Of a stretch of DNA of 42,436 nt, positions 26,770-35,278 are shown piece after piece. Below the pieces are notes generated by a model that worked only from the letters and a program-made list of their open reading frames with translations, made no database searches and was not told where the DNA came from. The position numbers were made by a program, and so were the translations under genes. This DNA is from Actinomycetota bacterium (lineage in GTDB: Bacteria; Actinomycetota; Actinomycetes; Mycobacteriales; Pseudonocardiaceae), in the NCBI GenBank assembly GCA_021324675.1, contig JAJPIR010000261.1, positions 1-42,436 of the forward strand, in the 5' to 3' direction. The stretch's first letter is position 1. Each line of letters starts with the position of its first letter.

Positions 26770-28604
26770 GGGCGCACCTTTCCACTGGTCGAGCCGTTGC
26801 GCGAAGGATCAGGTGTCACCGCCAGCAGGCCGAGCGCGATCGCCGACTGCACGGCGGCCGGCGCGGTATGCCCCAGCCCGCAGATCGACGCGTCCTGCAT
26901 GACCCGGGCCAGGTCGGAAAGCAGCGCCAGCTCGGTCTCCCAGGATCCTCGCGGCGCGCCGCGGGTCAGCCGGGCAAGCGCCTCTTCCTGCCGGACCGTT
27001 CCCACCCGGCACGGGACGCACTGGCCGCAGGACTCGTCCCGGAAAAACGCTGCAATCCGGCGCAGGACTGCGGGTATATCAGCTGCGGTGTCGAGGACCA
27101 GCACCACTCCTGAGCCCAGCGTGGCCCCGATGTCCCGGGTGCCTTCCAGCGTCAGCGGTGTATCGAGCTGGGAAGGCAACACGAACCCGCCAGCAGCACC
27201 GCCGAGCAACACGGCCCGCAGTTGGCCGGTCACCCCACCAGCCAACTCCAGCAGCTCACGCAGGGTAGCTCCGAACGCCACCTCATACACCCCGGGCACC
27301 GCGATCGCTCCGGAAACGCAAAACAATTTGGTGCCGGTGCTCCGGCCGGCGCCGATCTCGGCGAAACCCGGCCCTCCGATCTGAAGGATCTCCAGCACGT
27401 TGTACAGCGTCTCTACGTTGTTGATCACGGTAGGCTTGCCGAACAGTCCCGAGACGCTGGGAAACGGTGGCTTGTTGCGCGGCTCGCCTCGGTAGCCCTC
27501 GATCGAGTTCAGCAGCGCGGTTTCCTCGCCACAGATGTATGCGCCTGCGCCACGGCGTAGCTCGATGTCGAAGGCGAAGCCTTCCCCCATCACATCCGGG
27601 CCGAGGTACCCACGGCGGTAGGCGGCCTCGATGGCGGCTTGGAGGCGTCGGGTCGCCAGTGGGTACTCGCCGCGGATGTAGAGGTAGCCGAGCTCGCATC
27701 CGGTCGCGTATCCGGCGATTGTCATCGCCTCGATCAAGCCGAAGGGGTCAAGTTCCATGAGGACGCGGTCTTTGAAGGTACCTGGTTCAGACTCGTCGGC
27801 GTTGCAGATCAGGTAATGCGGTCGCTGCGGTGCGGTCGCGACGCCGTCCCACTTCACCCCGGTGGGAAATGCCGCACCGCCGCGCCCGGTCAACCCGGAG
27901 TCACGCACCTCTTCGATCACCCTGCTGGGTCCGAGCTGGATTGCGCGGCGCAAGGCGCTGTACCCGCCATGCGCGCGGTAGTCGTCTAGGCTGGTCGGAT
28001 CCACCACGCCGACCCGGCGCAGCAGTCGAAGCCCGGCCTGACCAGCTTGTGGTGCACTGACCCGAGGATCCGCGAATACCTGATCCGCCCTGCTCGCGTC
28101 GGTTGCAGCCAGCACAGCGGCGGCGCTCGCGGGGGCCTGGCTGAAGTCTGGTTCCCCGGCGCGCTGATGCAGCACGGCGGGGGCGCGCTCGCACAGCCCC
28201 AGGCAGGGGCTGGATAGCCAACAGACATCCTCAGCGGCCAGCGCGGTCGCGATCGCCTCGCTCCCGGCCGCACTGCACACGATGTCATCGCAGACGTGCA
28301 CCACCCGTGGGGCTCGGGGCTCGGTGGAAAAAAGTGCGTAGAACGTGGCGACGCCATAGACCTCGGCGGCCGGGACGGACAGCCGCCGTGCGATGTGATT
28401 CAGCGCTCCCGGACTGATCCACCCCACCGCGTCGGACACCGCGTGCAACGCTGGAAGCAGCAGGTGCCGGCGACCGCGAGCGTTGTGGCCGGCATCGAGG
28501 AAGGGCTGGCTGTCGCTCGGCGCACCCAGCATCCTGGACACGGCGTTGTCCACCGCATTGCGCTCGGCCGCAGTGGGCTCGGCCGAGGACAGCCGCAAAT
28601 CCAC
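26766..28604 (-). CDS. Formate dehydrogenase NuoE-NuoF fusion (NADH-oxidising chain)
   Basis: A 612-residue fusion. The N-terminal ~165 residues are a NuoE-type 2Fe-2S thioredoxin-like domain (VCDDIVC and CLGLCERAP ligands). The rest is NuoF: GLTGRGGAAFPTGVKW with the FMN/NAD glycine loop, CNADESEPGTFKDR, EETALLNSIEG, and the 4Fe-4S motif ESCGQCVPCRVGT with a later ICGLG. This is the diaphorase unit of soluble NAD-dependent formate dehydrogenases. GTG start with AAAGGAG, 10 bases after the catalytic gene. It overlaps the next gene by GTGA, so the three chains are one operon. Confidence 0.93.
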   Translation of the reverse strand: MDLRLSSAEPTAAERNAVDNAVSRMLGAPSDSQPFLDAGHNARGRRHLLLPALHAVSDAVGWISPGALNHIARRLSVPAAEVYGVATFYALFSTEPRAPRVVHVCDDIVCSAAGSEAIATALAAEDVCWLSSPCLGLCERAPAVLHQRAGEPDFSQAPASAAAVLAATDASRADQVFADPRVSAPQAGQAGLRLLRRVGVVDPTSLDDYRAHGGYSALRRAIQLGPSRVIEEVRDSGLTGRGGAAFPTGVKWDGVATAPQRPHYLICNADESEPGTFKDRVLMELDPFGLIEAMTIAGYATGCELGYLYIRGEYPLATRRLQAAIEAAYRRGYLGPDVMGEGFAFDIELRRGAGAYICGEETALLNSIEGYRGEPRNKPPFPSVSGLFGKPTVINNVETLYNVLEILQIGGPGFAEIGAGRSTGTKLFCVSGAIAVPGVYEVAFGATLRELLELAGGVTGQLRAVLLGGAAGGFVLPSQLDTPLTLEGTRDIGATLGSGVVLVLDTAADIPAVLRRIAAFFRDESCGQCVPCRVGTVRQEEALARLTRGAPRGSWETELALLSDLARVMQDASICGLGHTAPAAVQSAIALGLLAVTPDPSRNGSTSGKVRP

Positions 28605-28614
28605 GTACGCTCCT

Positions 28615-30525
28615 TTACCCGCTCGCCACCGCCGGCGTCAGCTTGTCGATCCGGATTGCGGTGGCCTTGAACTCCGAGGTCCCCGACTTTGGGTCCCATG
28701 CGTCGTTGGTGATCAGATTGGTGTCTACTTCCTCCGAGAAGTGTGGAGTGAACGACGCCAGCCCGGGTCGCAGCGACGGGTCGAACGCCACCGGCGCCTC
28801 AACCGACCCGCGGCGCGAGGTCACGCGCACGCGCTCGCCGTCGCGGATGCCCAGCTTCGCGGCATCCGTCGCGTCCATCCGCAGCGCTTCCCGGCGGCGC
28901 ATTGGCGACATGTACCCGCCGGTTTGCACCCCGGAGTTGTAGGCGTCCAGCAACCGGACGGTGGTCAGCCGGATCGGGAACTCGTCGGTCAACTCATCGA
29001 CCGGTGGCACATGCTCCACCGGCACGAACGGCGCAGCCGGTCCGCGCAGCTCCGGGTCGGTTTCCCATAGCCGGGCGTGCATAAGCGGTGTGCCCGGGTG
29101 GTCCTCGGACGGGCAGGGCCACTGCAGCCCGCCCAGCGCCTCCAGGCGCGGGTAGGACATGCCGTGGTGCCATTTCAGCGACAGCGAGCGCAGCTCATCC
29201 CATACCTGCTCGGCGCTTGGGCGGCCCCAGGCATGGCCCAACCGCTCGGCGAGCGCGCAGAGGATGTGGCTGTCCGGCCACGCCTGGCCTGGCGGGTCAA
29301 TCGCCTTGCGCACCCGCTGCACCCGCCGCTCGCTGTTGGTGACAGTGCCCTCGTATTCGCACCAGTCAGCAGCGGCGGGCAGCACTACATCGGCAAGTTC
29401 GGCGGTCGCGGTCCGGAAGATGTCCTGCACGACCAGGATATCTAGGCTACCCAGCAGGTGACGAGCGTGCCCGGCGTTGGCCTCTGACTCGGCGGGGTTT
29501 TCCCCGATGCAGTACAGCGCTCGCAGCTCACCGCGCTCCATCGCCTCGAACATCTGCGATAAATGCATCCCCGGCTGCGCCGAGATCGCGGCACTCCAGG
29601 CCTGCTCGAAGCGTGCCCGGGCATCGTCGTCGCCCAGGTCGTACCCCCCGGGGAGCTTGGCCGGGATGGCACCCATGTCCCCGCCGCCCTGGACGTTGTT
29701 CTGTCCGCGTAGCGGACATAGACCCGAGCCGTAGCGTCCGACATGCCCGGTCAACAATGCGAGGTTAATCAGCGCGTAGACGTAGTCCGCGGCGTTGTGG
29801 TGCTCGGTGATCCCGAGTGTCCAGCACAGCTGCGCCCGGTCAGCCCGCGCGTAGGCATGTGCCAGCTGTTTGATCAACGCCGCGGGAACCTTGGTGATCT
29901 CCTCAGCGCGCTGCAGCGTGTACGGCTCGACGGTGTGCCGGTAGGCCGCGAAACCAGTGGTCGCCCGATCAATAAACGTCCGGTTCTCCAATCCGGCCGC
30001 GATGATCTCCCGGCCGATCGCGTTGGCCAGCGCGATGTCGGTCCCCACGTCAAGGCCCAGCCAACCATCAGCCCACTGAGCTGTGCTGGTCCGCCGGGGA
30101 TCCACCGAGTACAGCCGCGCGCCGCGCTTGAGTCCCTGCAGCACGTGATGGAAAAAGATCGGGTGCGTCTCACGCGCGTTGGAACCCCACAGCACGATGA
30201 GGTCGGCGTGCTCCGCCTCGAGATAACTACTGGTGCCGCCACCGGCACCAAAGACTGTCGTCAGACCGACGACGCTGGGAGCGTGTCAAGTGCGGTTGCA
30301 GCTGTCGACATTGTTGCTGCCCATCACCACCCGGGTGAACTTCTGCGCGGTGTAGTTCATTTCATTAGTGGCCTTAGAGCAGCTGAACATCCCGAAGGCA
30401 TTCCCGCGGTGACGCGCGAAACCTGCTGCGGCTCGCCCCAGCGCCTCATCCCAGCTCGCCGGTCGCAGCCGCCCTCCGTCCCGGACTAGAGGCTCGGTCA
30501 GGCGCACATGTCGGATCTTCCGCAT
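28615..30525 (-). CDS. fdhA: Formate dehydrogenase catalytic chain with selenocysteine (UGA at 30286-30288)
   Basis: Molybdo/tungsto-bis-MGD catalytic domain, 636 residues if the in-frame TGA is read as selenocysteine (residue 80). The reading frame continues unchanged across it: VDSCNRT-U-HAPSVVGL, the exact context of the active-site Sec/Cys in formate dehydrogenases, with the essential His next to it. Downstream are GAGGGTSSYLEAEHAD, LWGSNARETHP and a C-terminal cofactor domain (YMSPMRRREALRMD, FKATAIRID). The N-terminal Fe4S4 domain is absent and found in the chain at 25816-26769. ATG 30525 follows AGAAAGG. Sec insertion needs SelA, SelB, SelC and SelD, none of which is in the window. Confidence 0.95.
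30257..30288 (-). promoter_or_regulatory. Bacterial SECIS element of fdhA
   Basis: Directly after the TGA (30286-30288) come 12 bases, then perfect 6-bp arms GTCGTC (30273-30268) and GACGAC (30262-30257) around the loop GGTCT. Both the GGUCU loop and its distance from UGA (18 bases) equal those of E. coli fdhF, where SelB recognises this loop. This makes recoding the natural reading. Confidence 0.9.
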
Positions 30526-31559
30526 TGCAGTGCCTTTCTGAGATATGTCAAAATGCCCAAATGGTTGCCATTGTCGTCACCTGCTGGATGGCACCGCCGC
30601 GCCCGGAAGTCTAATGGTCTGATAACTTTCCTCGAGTCGAGTGGGTGATTCTTGCGATGAAGCGCTGGTAAAAGGCGGCCCGATCATTTTCCACCGCGTC
30701 CATCCAGCCACCTCTCTAGAACATCGCGGCCGGCATCGCAGGCCGCGATCATCATTACCCTCGCCTCCTCTGTCTTCATGCTGAGCTGACTTATTCTGGA
30801 CATGCTAGTGTATCTGAGGCATCCCTGCGTGACCACAGTTATAGAAGCCGCGTCTTTGTGTCTGTCGCACAAGGACCGGCGAACCACTGGGATGGACGTG
30901 TCGGCTCGATCCTCACCGCACTGACCTACTACCGCACTGACCTATTGGCGTTGCCACCGCTACCGTTTGAGCTGACACTACCTCAGTCGCTTGATCACCT
31001 GGCTGAGTCTTCCACGACTACGGTGGTGTCTGCTGATTGATCTTCAAGCTTGTTAGACCTCAGCCTGTACTATCCTTCTGGTCTTGGGGGCAAAGCTTAC
31101 TAGCCATCTTCCGCCGGTGTGTTTGTGGCGTGGCTATAAATCGGCGGCGCATAATTTCGTGTTGATATCCAATTGTTCTACCCGTGGTCCAGTCGTTGAC
31201 TATTGCTGTGTTCCTGCTCACGTCGGTGTCGCCGTGGAGGCGACCCAATCGTCGTGGGGAGCATAAAATGTCGCATGCGCTCGAACTCCTGTGCTGCGGA
31301 AGCCAGCTGCTCGCCTTTCCGGCGACCATCAGAACGCCTTCCTGGAGGCCGTATAGATGCTCTGCCGGGATATTTGTACAACTCCGCGGAACGGTCGTTC
31401 GGCTGGGTGGGAGAATTTCCAGGCGATACGGCAGCTCGCAAATGCGACCTAGTCCTATCCTGCCGATTGGCCTGTTAGGCATCAAGCAGATTTATCGTGT
31501 TGCCCTGGTTGGGCTTGGTCTTTGCCGGTATTGATCCGGGTATGTGAAGGGAGCCGGTG
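30526..31559. other. Divergent control region between fdhA and fhs
   Basis: More than 1 kb without a firm gene. It contains a hairpin with perfect 9-bp arms ATCGCGGCC (30723-30731) and GGCCGCGAT (30741-30749), a possible 30-codon minus-strand frame (30611-30703), and a plus-strand 88-codon frame (31268-31534) with a GGGGAG site but no recognisable domain. Promoters for both operons must lie here. I could not fix them. Confidence 0.4.
30611..30703 (-). CDS. Putative 30-residue peptide upstream of fdhA
   Basis: The frame reads MDAVENDRAAFYQRF and onward and is preceded at five bases by GAGAGGTGG, a good ribosome binding site. It ends about 85 bases before the fdhA start on the same strand. It could be a leader peptide or chance. 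Confidence 0.22.
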   Translation of the reverse strand: MDAVENDRAAFYQRFIARITHSTRGKLSDH

Positions 31560-33257
31560 ATGGCTTTTCCCAGTGATTTGGAGATTGCTCGTTCGGCGAC
31601 ATTGACGCCGCTGGTGGATATCGCCGCATCGATGGGGCTGGGTGCGCATCTGCTGGAGCCGTATGGCGAGCATGTGGTGAAGGTGAAGCCGGCTGCGATC
31701 GATGAGCTAACGCAGGCGCCGAGGGCAAAGTATGTGGTGGTTACGGCGGTGACTCCGACGCCGTTGGGGGAGGGCAAGACGACCACGACAGTGGGGTTGG
31801 GTCAGGGATTTGCGCAGATTGGCAAGCGGGCCACGGTGGCGATCCGGCAGCCGTCGATGGGTCCGACGTTTGGCATCAAGGGCGGCGCGGCGGGTGGCGG
31901 CTATAGCCAGGTGGTGCCGATGGAGACGCTGAATCTGCACCTGACGGGGGATATGCATGCGGTGACTGCAGCGCACAACCTGCTGGCTGCCATGATTGAC
32001 AACCAGCTGCAGCACCGCAATGGGTTGGATCTTGATCCGCATAGCATTACGTGGAACCGGGTGCTGGATGTCAATGACCGCTCGTTGCGCAACATCGTGA
32101 TCGGTTTGGGATCCAAGGCTGATGGCACTCCCCGGCAAAGCGGGTTTGACATCACTGCAGCCAGTGAGGTGATGGCGGTCCTCGCGCTGTCCACCTCGCT
32201 GCAGGATATGCGGTCTCGGCTGGGCCGGATCGTGGTGGGCCACAGCCGTGAGGGGCAGCCGGTGACTGCCGAAGATCTGCATGCGGCCGGGGCGATGACG
32301 GTGATCATGCGCGAGGCGATCAAGCCGAATCTGTTGCAGACGTTGGAGGGCACGCCGGTGTTGGTGCACGCCGGCCCGTTTGGCAACATTGCGCACGGTA
32401 ACTCATCGGTGATCGCTGACCTGATCGGCATCCGCTGCGGTGACTATTTGGTCACCGAGGCGGGTTTTGGCGCCGACATGGGCGCTGAGCGTTTTTTCAA
32501 TATCAAGTGCCGGGCGTCGGGGTTGCAGCCCGATGCGGCGGTGTTGGTGGTCACGGTGCGCGCGCTCAAGACCCACTCGGGCCGGTTTAAGGTGATTGCT
32601 GGGCGTGCGTTGCCCGAGCAGATGCTGGCGGAAAACCCCGACGATGTGCATGCAGGTGCGGCCAATTTGCGCAAGCAGATCGACAACGTGCGTATCCACG
32701 GGGTGTCCCCGGTGGTGGCGATCAATGCCTTTCCCACCGATCACCCGTCCGAACACGCCGCCATCCGGGAGATCGCCGAGACCATGGGGGTGCGGTCGGC
32801 GCTGTGCACGCATTTCGCCGAAGGTGGCAAGGGGGCAGCGGAACTGGCCACCGCGGTGGCCGAGGCCGCCGACGAACCGTCCAACTTCAGCTTCCTTTAT
32901 CCCGATGACGCCACTTTGCGGGAAAAGATCCTGACCGTGGCGCTGCGGGTCTACGGCGCACAGGCGGTGGACTACGACTATAAAGCGGCTCGGCAGCTGG
33001 ACAGCTATGAGCGCAACGGCTTTGGCAAGCTGCCGGTGTGTATCGCCAAGACCCACCTGTCGATCTCCTCGGACCCGGCGCTCAAGGGCGCGCCCACCGG
33101 CTGGGTGCTGCCGGTGCGCGAGGCTCGGGCCTCGGTGGGGGCCGGGTTTATATACCCGATCTGCGGGGACATGCGCACGATGCCCGGGCTCAGCGCCAAC
33201 CCTGCCGCCACCCGCATCGACATCGACTCCCACGGTGAAATCGTCGGCCTGTCATGA
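31560..33257 (+). CDS. fhs: Formate-tetrahydrofolate ligase
   Basis: Activates formate to 10-formyl-THF with ATP (EC 6.3.4.3). The 565-residue protein is full length, with ATP-site TPTPLGEGKTTTTVGL, QPSMGPTFGIKGGAAGGGYSQV, EAGFGADMGAERF and the C-terminal PICGDMRTMPGL. AAGGGAG precedes ATG 31560; an adjacent GTG at 31557 is an alternative. It is divergent to the formate dehydrogenase operon and overlaps fchA by four bases, so formate can be either oxidised to CO2 or pulled into the folate pool. Confidence 0.97.
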   Translation: MAFPSDLEIARSATLTPLVDIAASMGLGAHLLEPYGEHVVKVKPAAIDELTQAPRAKYVVVTAVTPTPLGEGKTTTTVGLGQGFAQIGKRATVAIRQPSMGPTFGIKGGAAGGGYSQVVPMETLNLHLTGDMHAVTAAHNLLAAMIDNQLQHRNGLDLDPHSITWNRVLDVNDRSLRNIVIGLGSKADGTPRQSGFDITAASEVMAVLALSTSLQDMRSRLGRIVVGHSREGQPVTAEDLHAAGAMTVIMREAIKPNLLQTLEGTPVLVHAGPFGNIAHGNSSVIADLIGIRCGDYLVTEAGFGADMGAERFFNIKCRASGLQPDAAVLVVTVRALKTHSGRFKVIAGRALPEQMLAENPDDVHAGAANLRKQIDNVRIHGVSPVVAINAFPTDHPSEHAAIREIAETMGVRSALCTHFAEGGKGAAELATAVAEAADEPSNFSFLYPDDATLREKILTVALRVYGAQAVDYDYKAARQLDSYERNGFGKLPVCIAKTHLSISSDPALKGAPTGWVLPVREARASVGAGFIYPICGDMRTMPGLSANPAATRIDIDSHGEIVGLS

Positions 33258-33850
33258 CTCCTGCACCGACTACGCCCGTGCTCGACTGCTCGGTCACCGA
33301 GTTTCTGGATCGCCTTGCCGCCAAACAACCCACCCCCGGAGGTGGCGGCGCCGCCGCGATCACCGCCGCGATTGCCGCCGGGTTGCTCGGGATGGCGACC
33401 CGGTTTTCCACCGCACAGCTGCCTGACGCAGCCCCCCGTGCCGCACACGCCGACCGGATGCGCACCGAGGTCGCTGCCCTGGCCGAACAGGACGCCCAGG
33501 CCTACCAAGCCGTCCTCGCCGCCTATGCGCTACCCCGCGACCCTGATCCGCAGGCCCGTCGACGGCAAATCCGGCGCAGCCTGCAACGGGCCACCGAGGT
33601 ACCGGCGCGCATCGCCGAGATAGCCAGCAACATTGCCACCGAGGCGATCGAGCTCGCCCACAGAGGCAACTCCAACCTGCGCGGGGACGCCTTCGCCGCG
33701 GCCACCCTGGCCGCCGCGGCCGCCCGCGCAGCCGCCGAACTGGTCCGGCTTAACGTCGAACTCGGCAGCCTCGACAACGAACTCGCCCAACACGCAACCC
33801 AAGCTGCTGACACTGCCGCCACGGCAGTAGCCGCAATGAGCAGCTTATGA
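33254..33850 (+). CDS. fchA: Methenyl-THF cyclohydrolase (FTCD_C family)
   Basis: The 198-residue helical protein matches the formiminotransferase-cyclodeaminase C-terminal family: FLDRLAAKQPTPGGGGAAAITAAIAAGLLGM, the DAQAYQAVLAAY helix, and a GNSNLRGDAFAAA segment. Stand-alone FchA interconverts 10-formyl-THF and 5,10-methenyl-THF. It overlaps the end of fhs (ATGA) and therefore continues directly from that enzyme's product. It supplies the activity that the local FolD seems to have lost. Confidence 0.92.
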   Translation: MTPAPTTPVLDCSVTEFLDRLAAKQPTPGGGGAAAITAAIAAGLLGMATRFSTAQLPDAAPRAAHADRMRTEVAALAEQDAQAYQAVLAAYALPRDPDPQARRRQIRRSLQRATEVPARIAEIASNIATEAIELAHRGNSNLRGDAFAAATLAAAAARAAAELVRLNVELGSLDNELAQHATQAADTAATAVAAMSSL

Positions 33851-33877
33851 GATGGTCGCGTAATCATTGCGCTTACA

Positions 33878-35263
33878 TCACTGCGGCTCAGTACCATGGC
33901 TTTGGTGGCTCACCGAAGTGGGAACTAGCGAAGCAGTAAACTGCCGGGTGAGAAAAGCAGTGAGCAGTGGACCGGTCATCGCAGTGGCGATCAAAGCCAT
34001 GAGGACGACTCCGGCCTGCATCGCAGGCGTGATCACGCCGTTTTGGACTCCGACCAGGGCTACCACTAACACGATCATCCCCGGGCAGTTCATCAGGATT
34101 CCGAGGACGTTGCTCTCTGGCCAAGACAGCCCTGATGCTCGAGCTAGGACGGCTCCGCCGCCCCATTTGCTCACCATCCCGCAACCCAGCAGCAATACCA
34201 GTCCACCGTATGCGGTGACAGGCACCGCCGTCAGGTCGGTCTGTAAGCCGGAAAAGGCAAGGAAGATGGGGAGCAGCACTGAGCGGGTAAGTTCGCCTAG
34301 CCGTTGCTCTAGCGCACAATGCACCGCCGTATGGGCTGGCAGTATCAGGCCCGCCAGAAAGCCGCCGACGATCACCGTCAGCCCGGCAAGGTGCGCAGCT
34401 AAGCCAGACATGAGAAGTAGCACAAGGACCGCAACGAACTGACTTACGCCCCCGGGATCGTGACCCGGGGACATCGGTTTGCCAGCCATCTTCGTGAGCA
34501 GTGGTCGAACCATGAGCAACATCAGCCCGAGGTATCCAACGGCCAAACCTAGAGAGCGAAGGACAGCCTCAACACCTCCTACGCCGTTCATGCCGGCTGT
34601 GTCAGCTGTGTCGGCAATCGACAAGGCGATCGACGCCACTATAAATAAGACGACGGTAGCCACTGCGGAGGCTGCGATGCCGGTACATCCTAATGGGGAT
34701 TGCGACAGGCCCCGTTCCTGTAAAATTCGTACCATGACAGGCAACGCTGTGGCGGCCAGCATCACGCCGACGAAAAGCGTGAATCCGGTCGTCGAGGCCG
34801 ACGCCGGCTTGAACACCGGAGTCACGAGGATTGGCTCCAGCGGGACTACAACTATGATCGGCAGCAACACTGAGCCTGAACCGATCAATGCGATGCGTCC
34901 AATTCGGTTACTCAGCAAAGCTCGGTCCAATTCGACCCCGGTGAGAAAGCTGAACAGCAACAGTCCAAGCTGGCCAAGCTGCCCGATCACTGCTCGGGCT
35001 GCGGCCGGGAAAAGGCACGAGGTAGGACTCTGCGGGATTCCTGGTGGGATGATGCAGTGCAGGAACGCCGGCACAGTGAACTGCGGCCAGAGCGCAGGAC
35101 CCAGCAATGTTGGTCCCAGTAGTACACCTGCGACGATTTCGCCCACCACTCGGGGCTGACCGAGCCGAGTAAACAGTGTGCCGACCGATCGGGTCAGCAC
35201 GAGGATTACGGTGAGATCGAGTAAAACGAGGCCGAGCAACGCATGGGTAGACTCCGCTGGCAC
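33878..35263 (-). CDS. CPA2-family cation/proton antiporter-like protein without the canonical Asp pair
   Basis: The 461-residue membrane protein has 12-13 hydrophobic segments of the monovalent cation:proton antiporter-2 fold: TRLGQPRVVGEIVAGVLLGPTLLG in the N-terminal part and ATALPVMVRILQERGLSQSPLG before the core helix. In active antiporters that core helix reads like AAVVDDV (or QD in KefC); here it is ASAVATVV, so the ion-binding acidic residues are missing. It may be non-transporting, use another mechanism, or handle an uncommon substrate. It lies 15 bases after a PucR regulator on the same strand. Confidence 0.85.
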   Translation of the reverse strand: MPAESTHALLGLVLLDLTVILVLTRSVGTLFTRLGQPRVVGEIVAGVLLGPTLLGPALWPQFTVPAFLHCIIPPGIPQSPTSCLFPAAARAVIGQLGQLGLLLFSFLTGVELDRALLSNRIGRIALIGSGSVLLPIIVVVPLEPILVTPVFKPASASTTGFTLFVGVMLAATALPVMVRILQERGLSQSPLGCTGIAASAVATVVLFIVASIALSIADTADTAGMNGVGGVEAVLRSLGLAVGYLGLMLLMVRPLLTKMAGKPMSPGHDPGGVSQFVAVLVLLLMSGLAAHLAGLTVIVGGFLAGLILPAHTAVHCALEQRLGELTRSVLLPIFLAFSGLQTDLTAVPVTAYGGLVLLLGCGMVSKWGGGAVLARASGLSWPESNVLGILMNCPGMIVLVVALVGVQNGVITPAMQAGVVLMALIATAMTGPLLTAFLTRQFTASLVPTSVSHQSHGTEPQ

Positions 35264-35278
35264 GTTGTCAACTCACCG

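Noticed and set aside
26014-27384. A 456-codon plus-strand frame opposite the formate dehydrogenase iron-sulfur and NuoE/F genes
   Set aside because: Antisense shadow. The minus strand shows all iron-sulfur and flavin motifs in order.
30286-30288. The TGA in fdhA as an inactivating nonsense mutation
   Set aside because: Its position at the active site, the unchanged frame on both sides and the fdhF-like SECIS loop make recoding far more likely.
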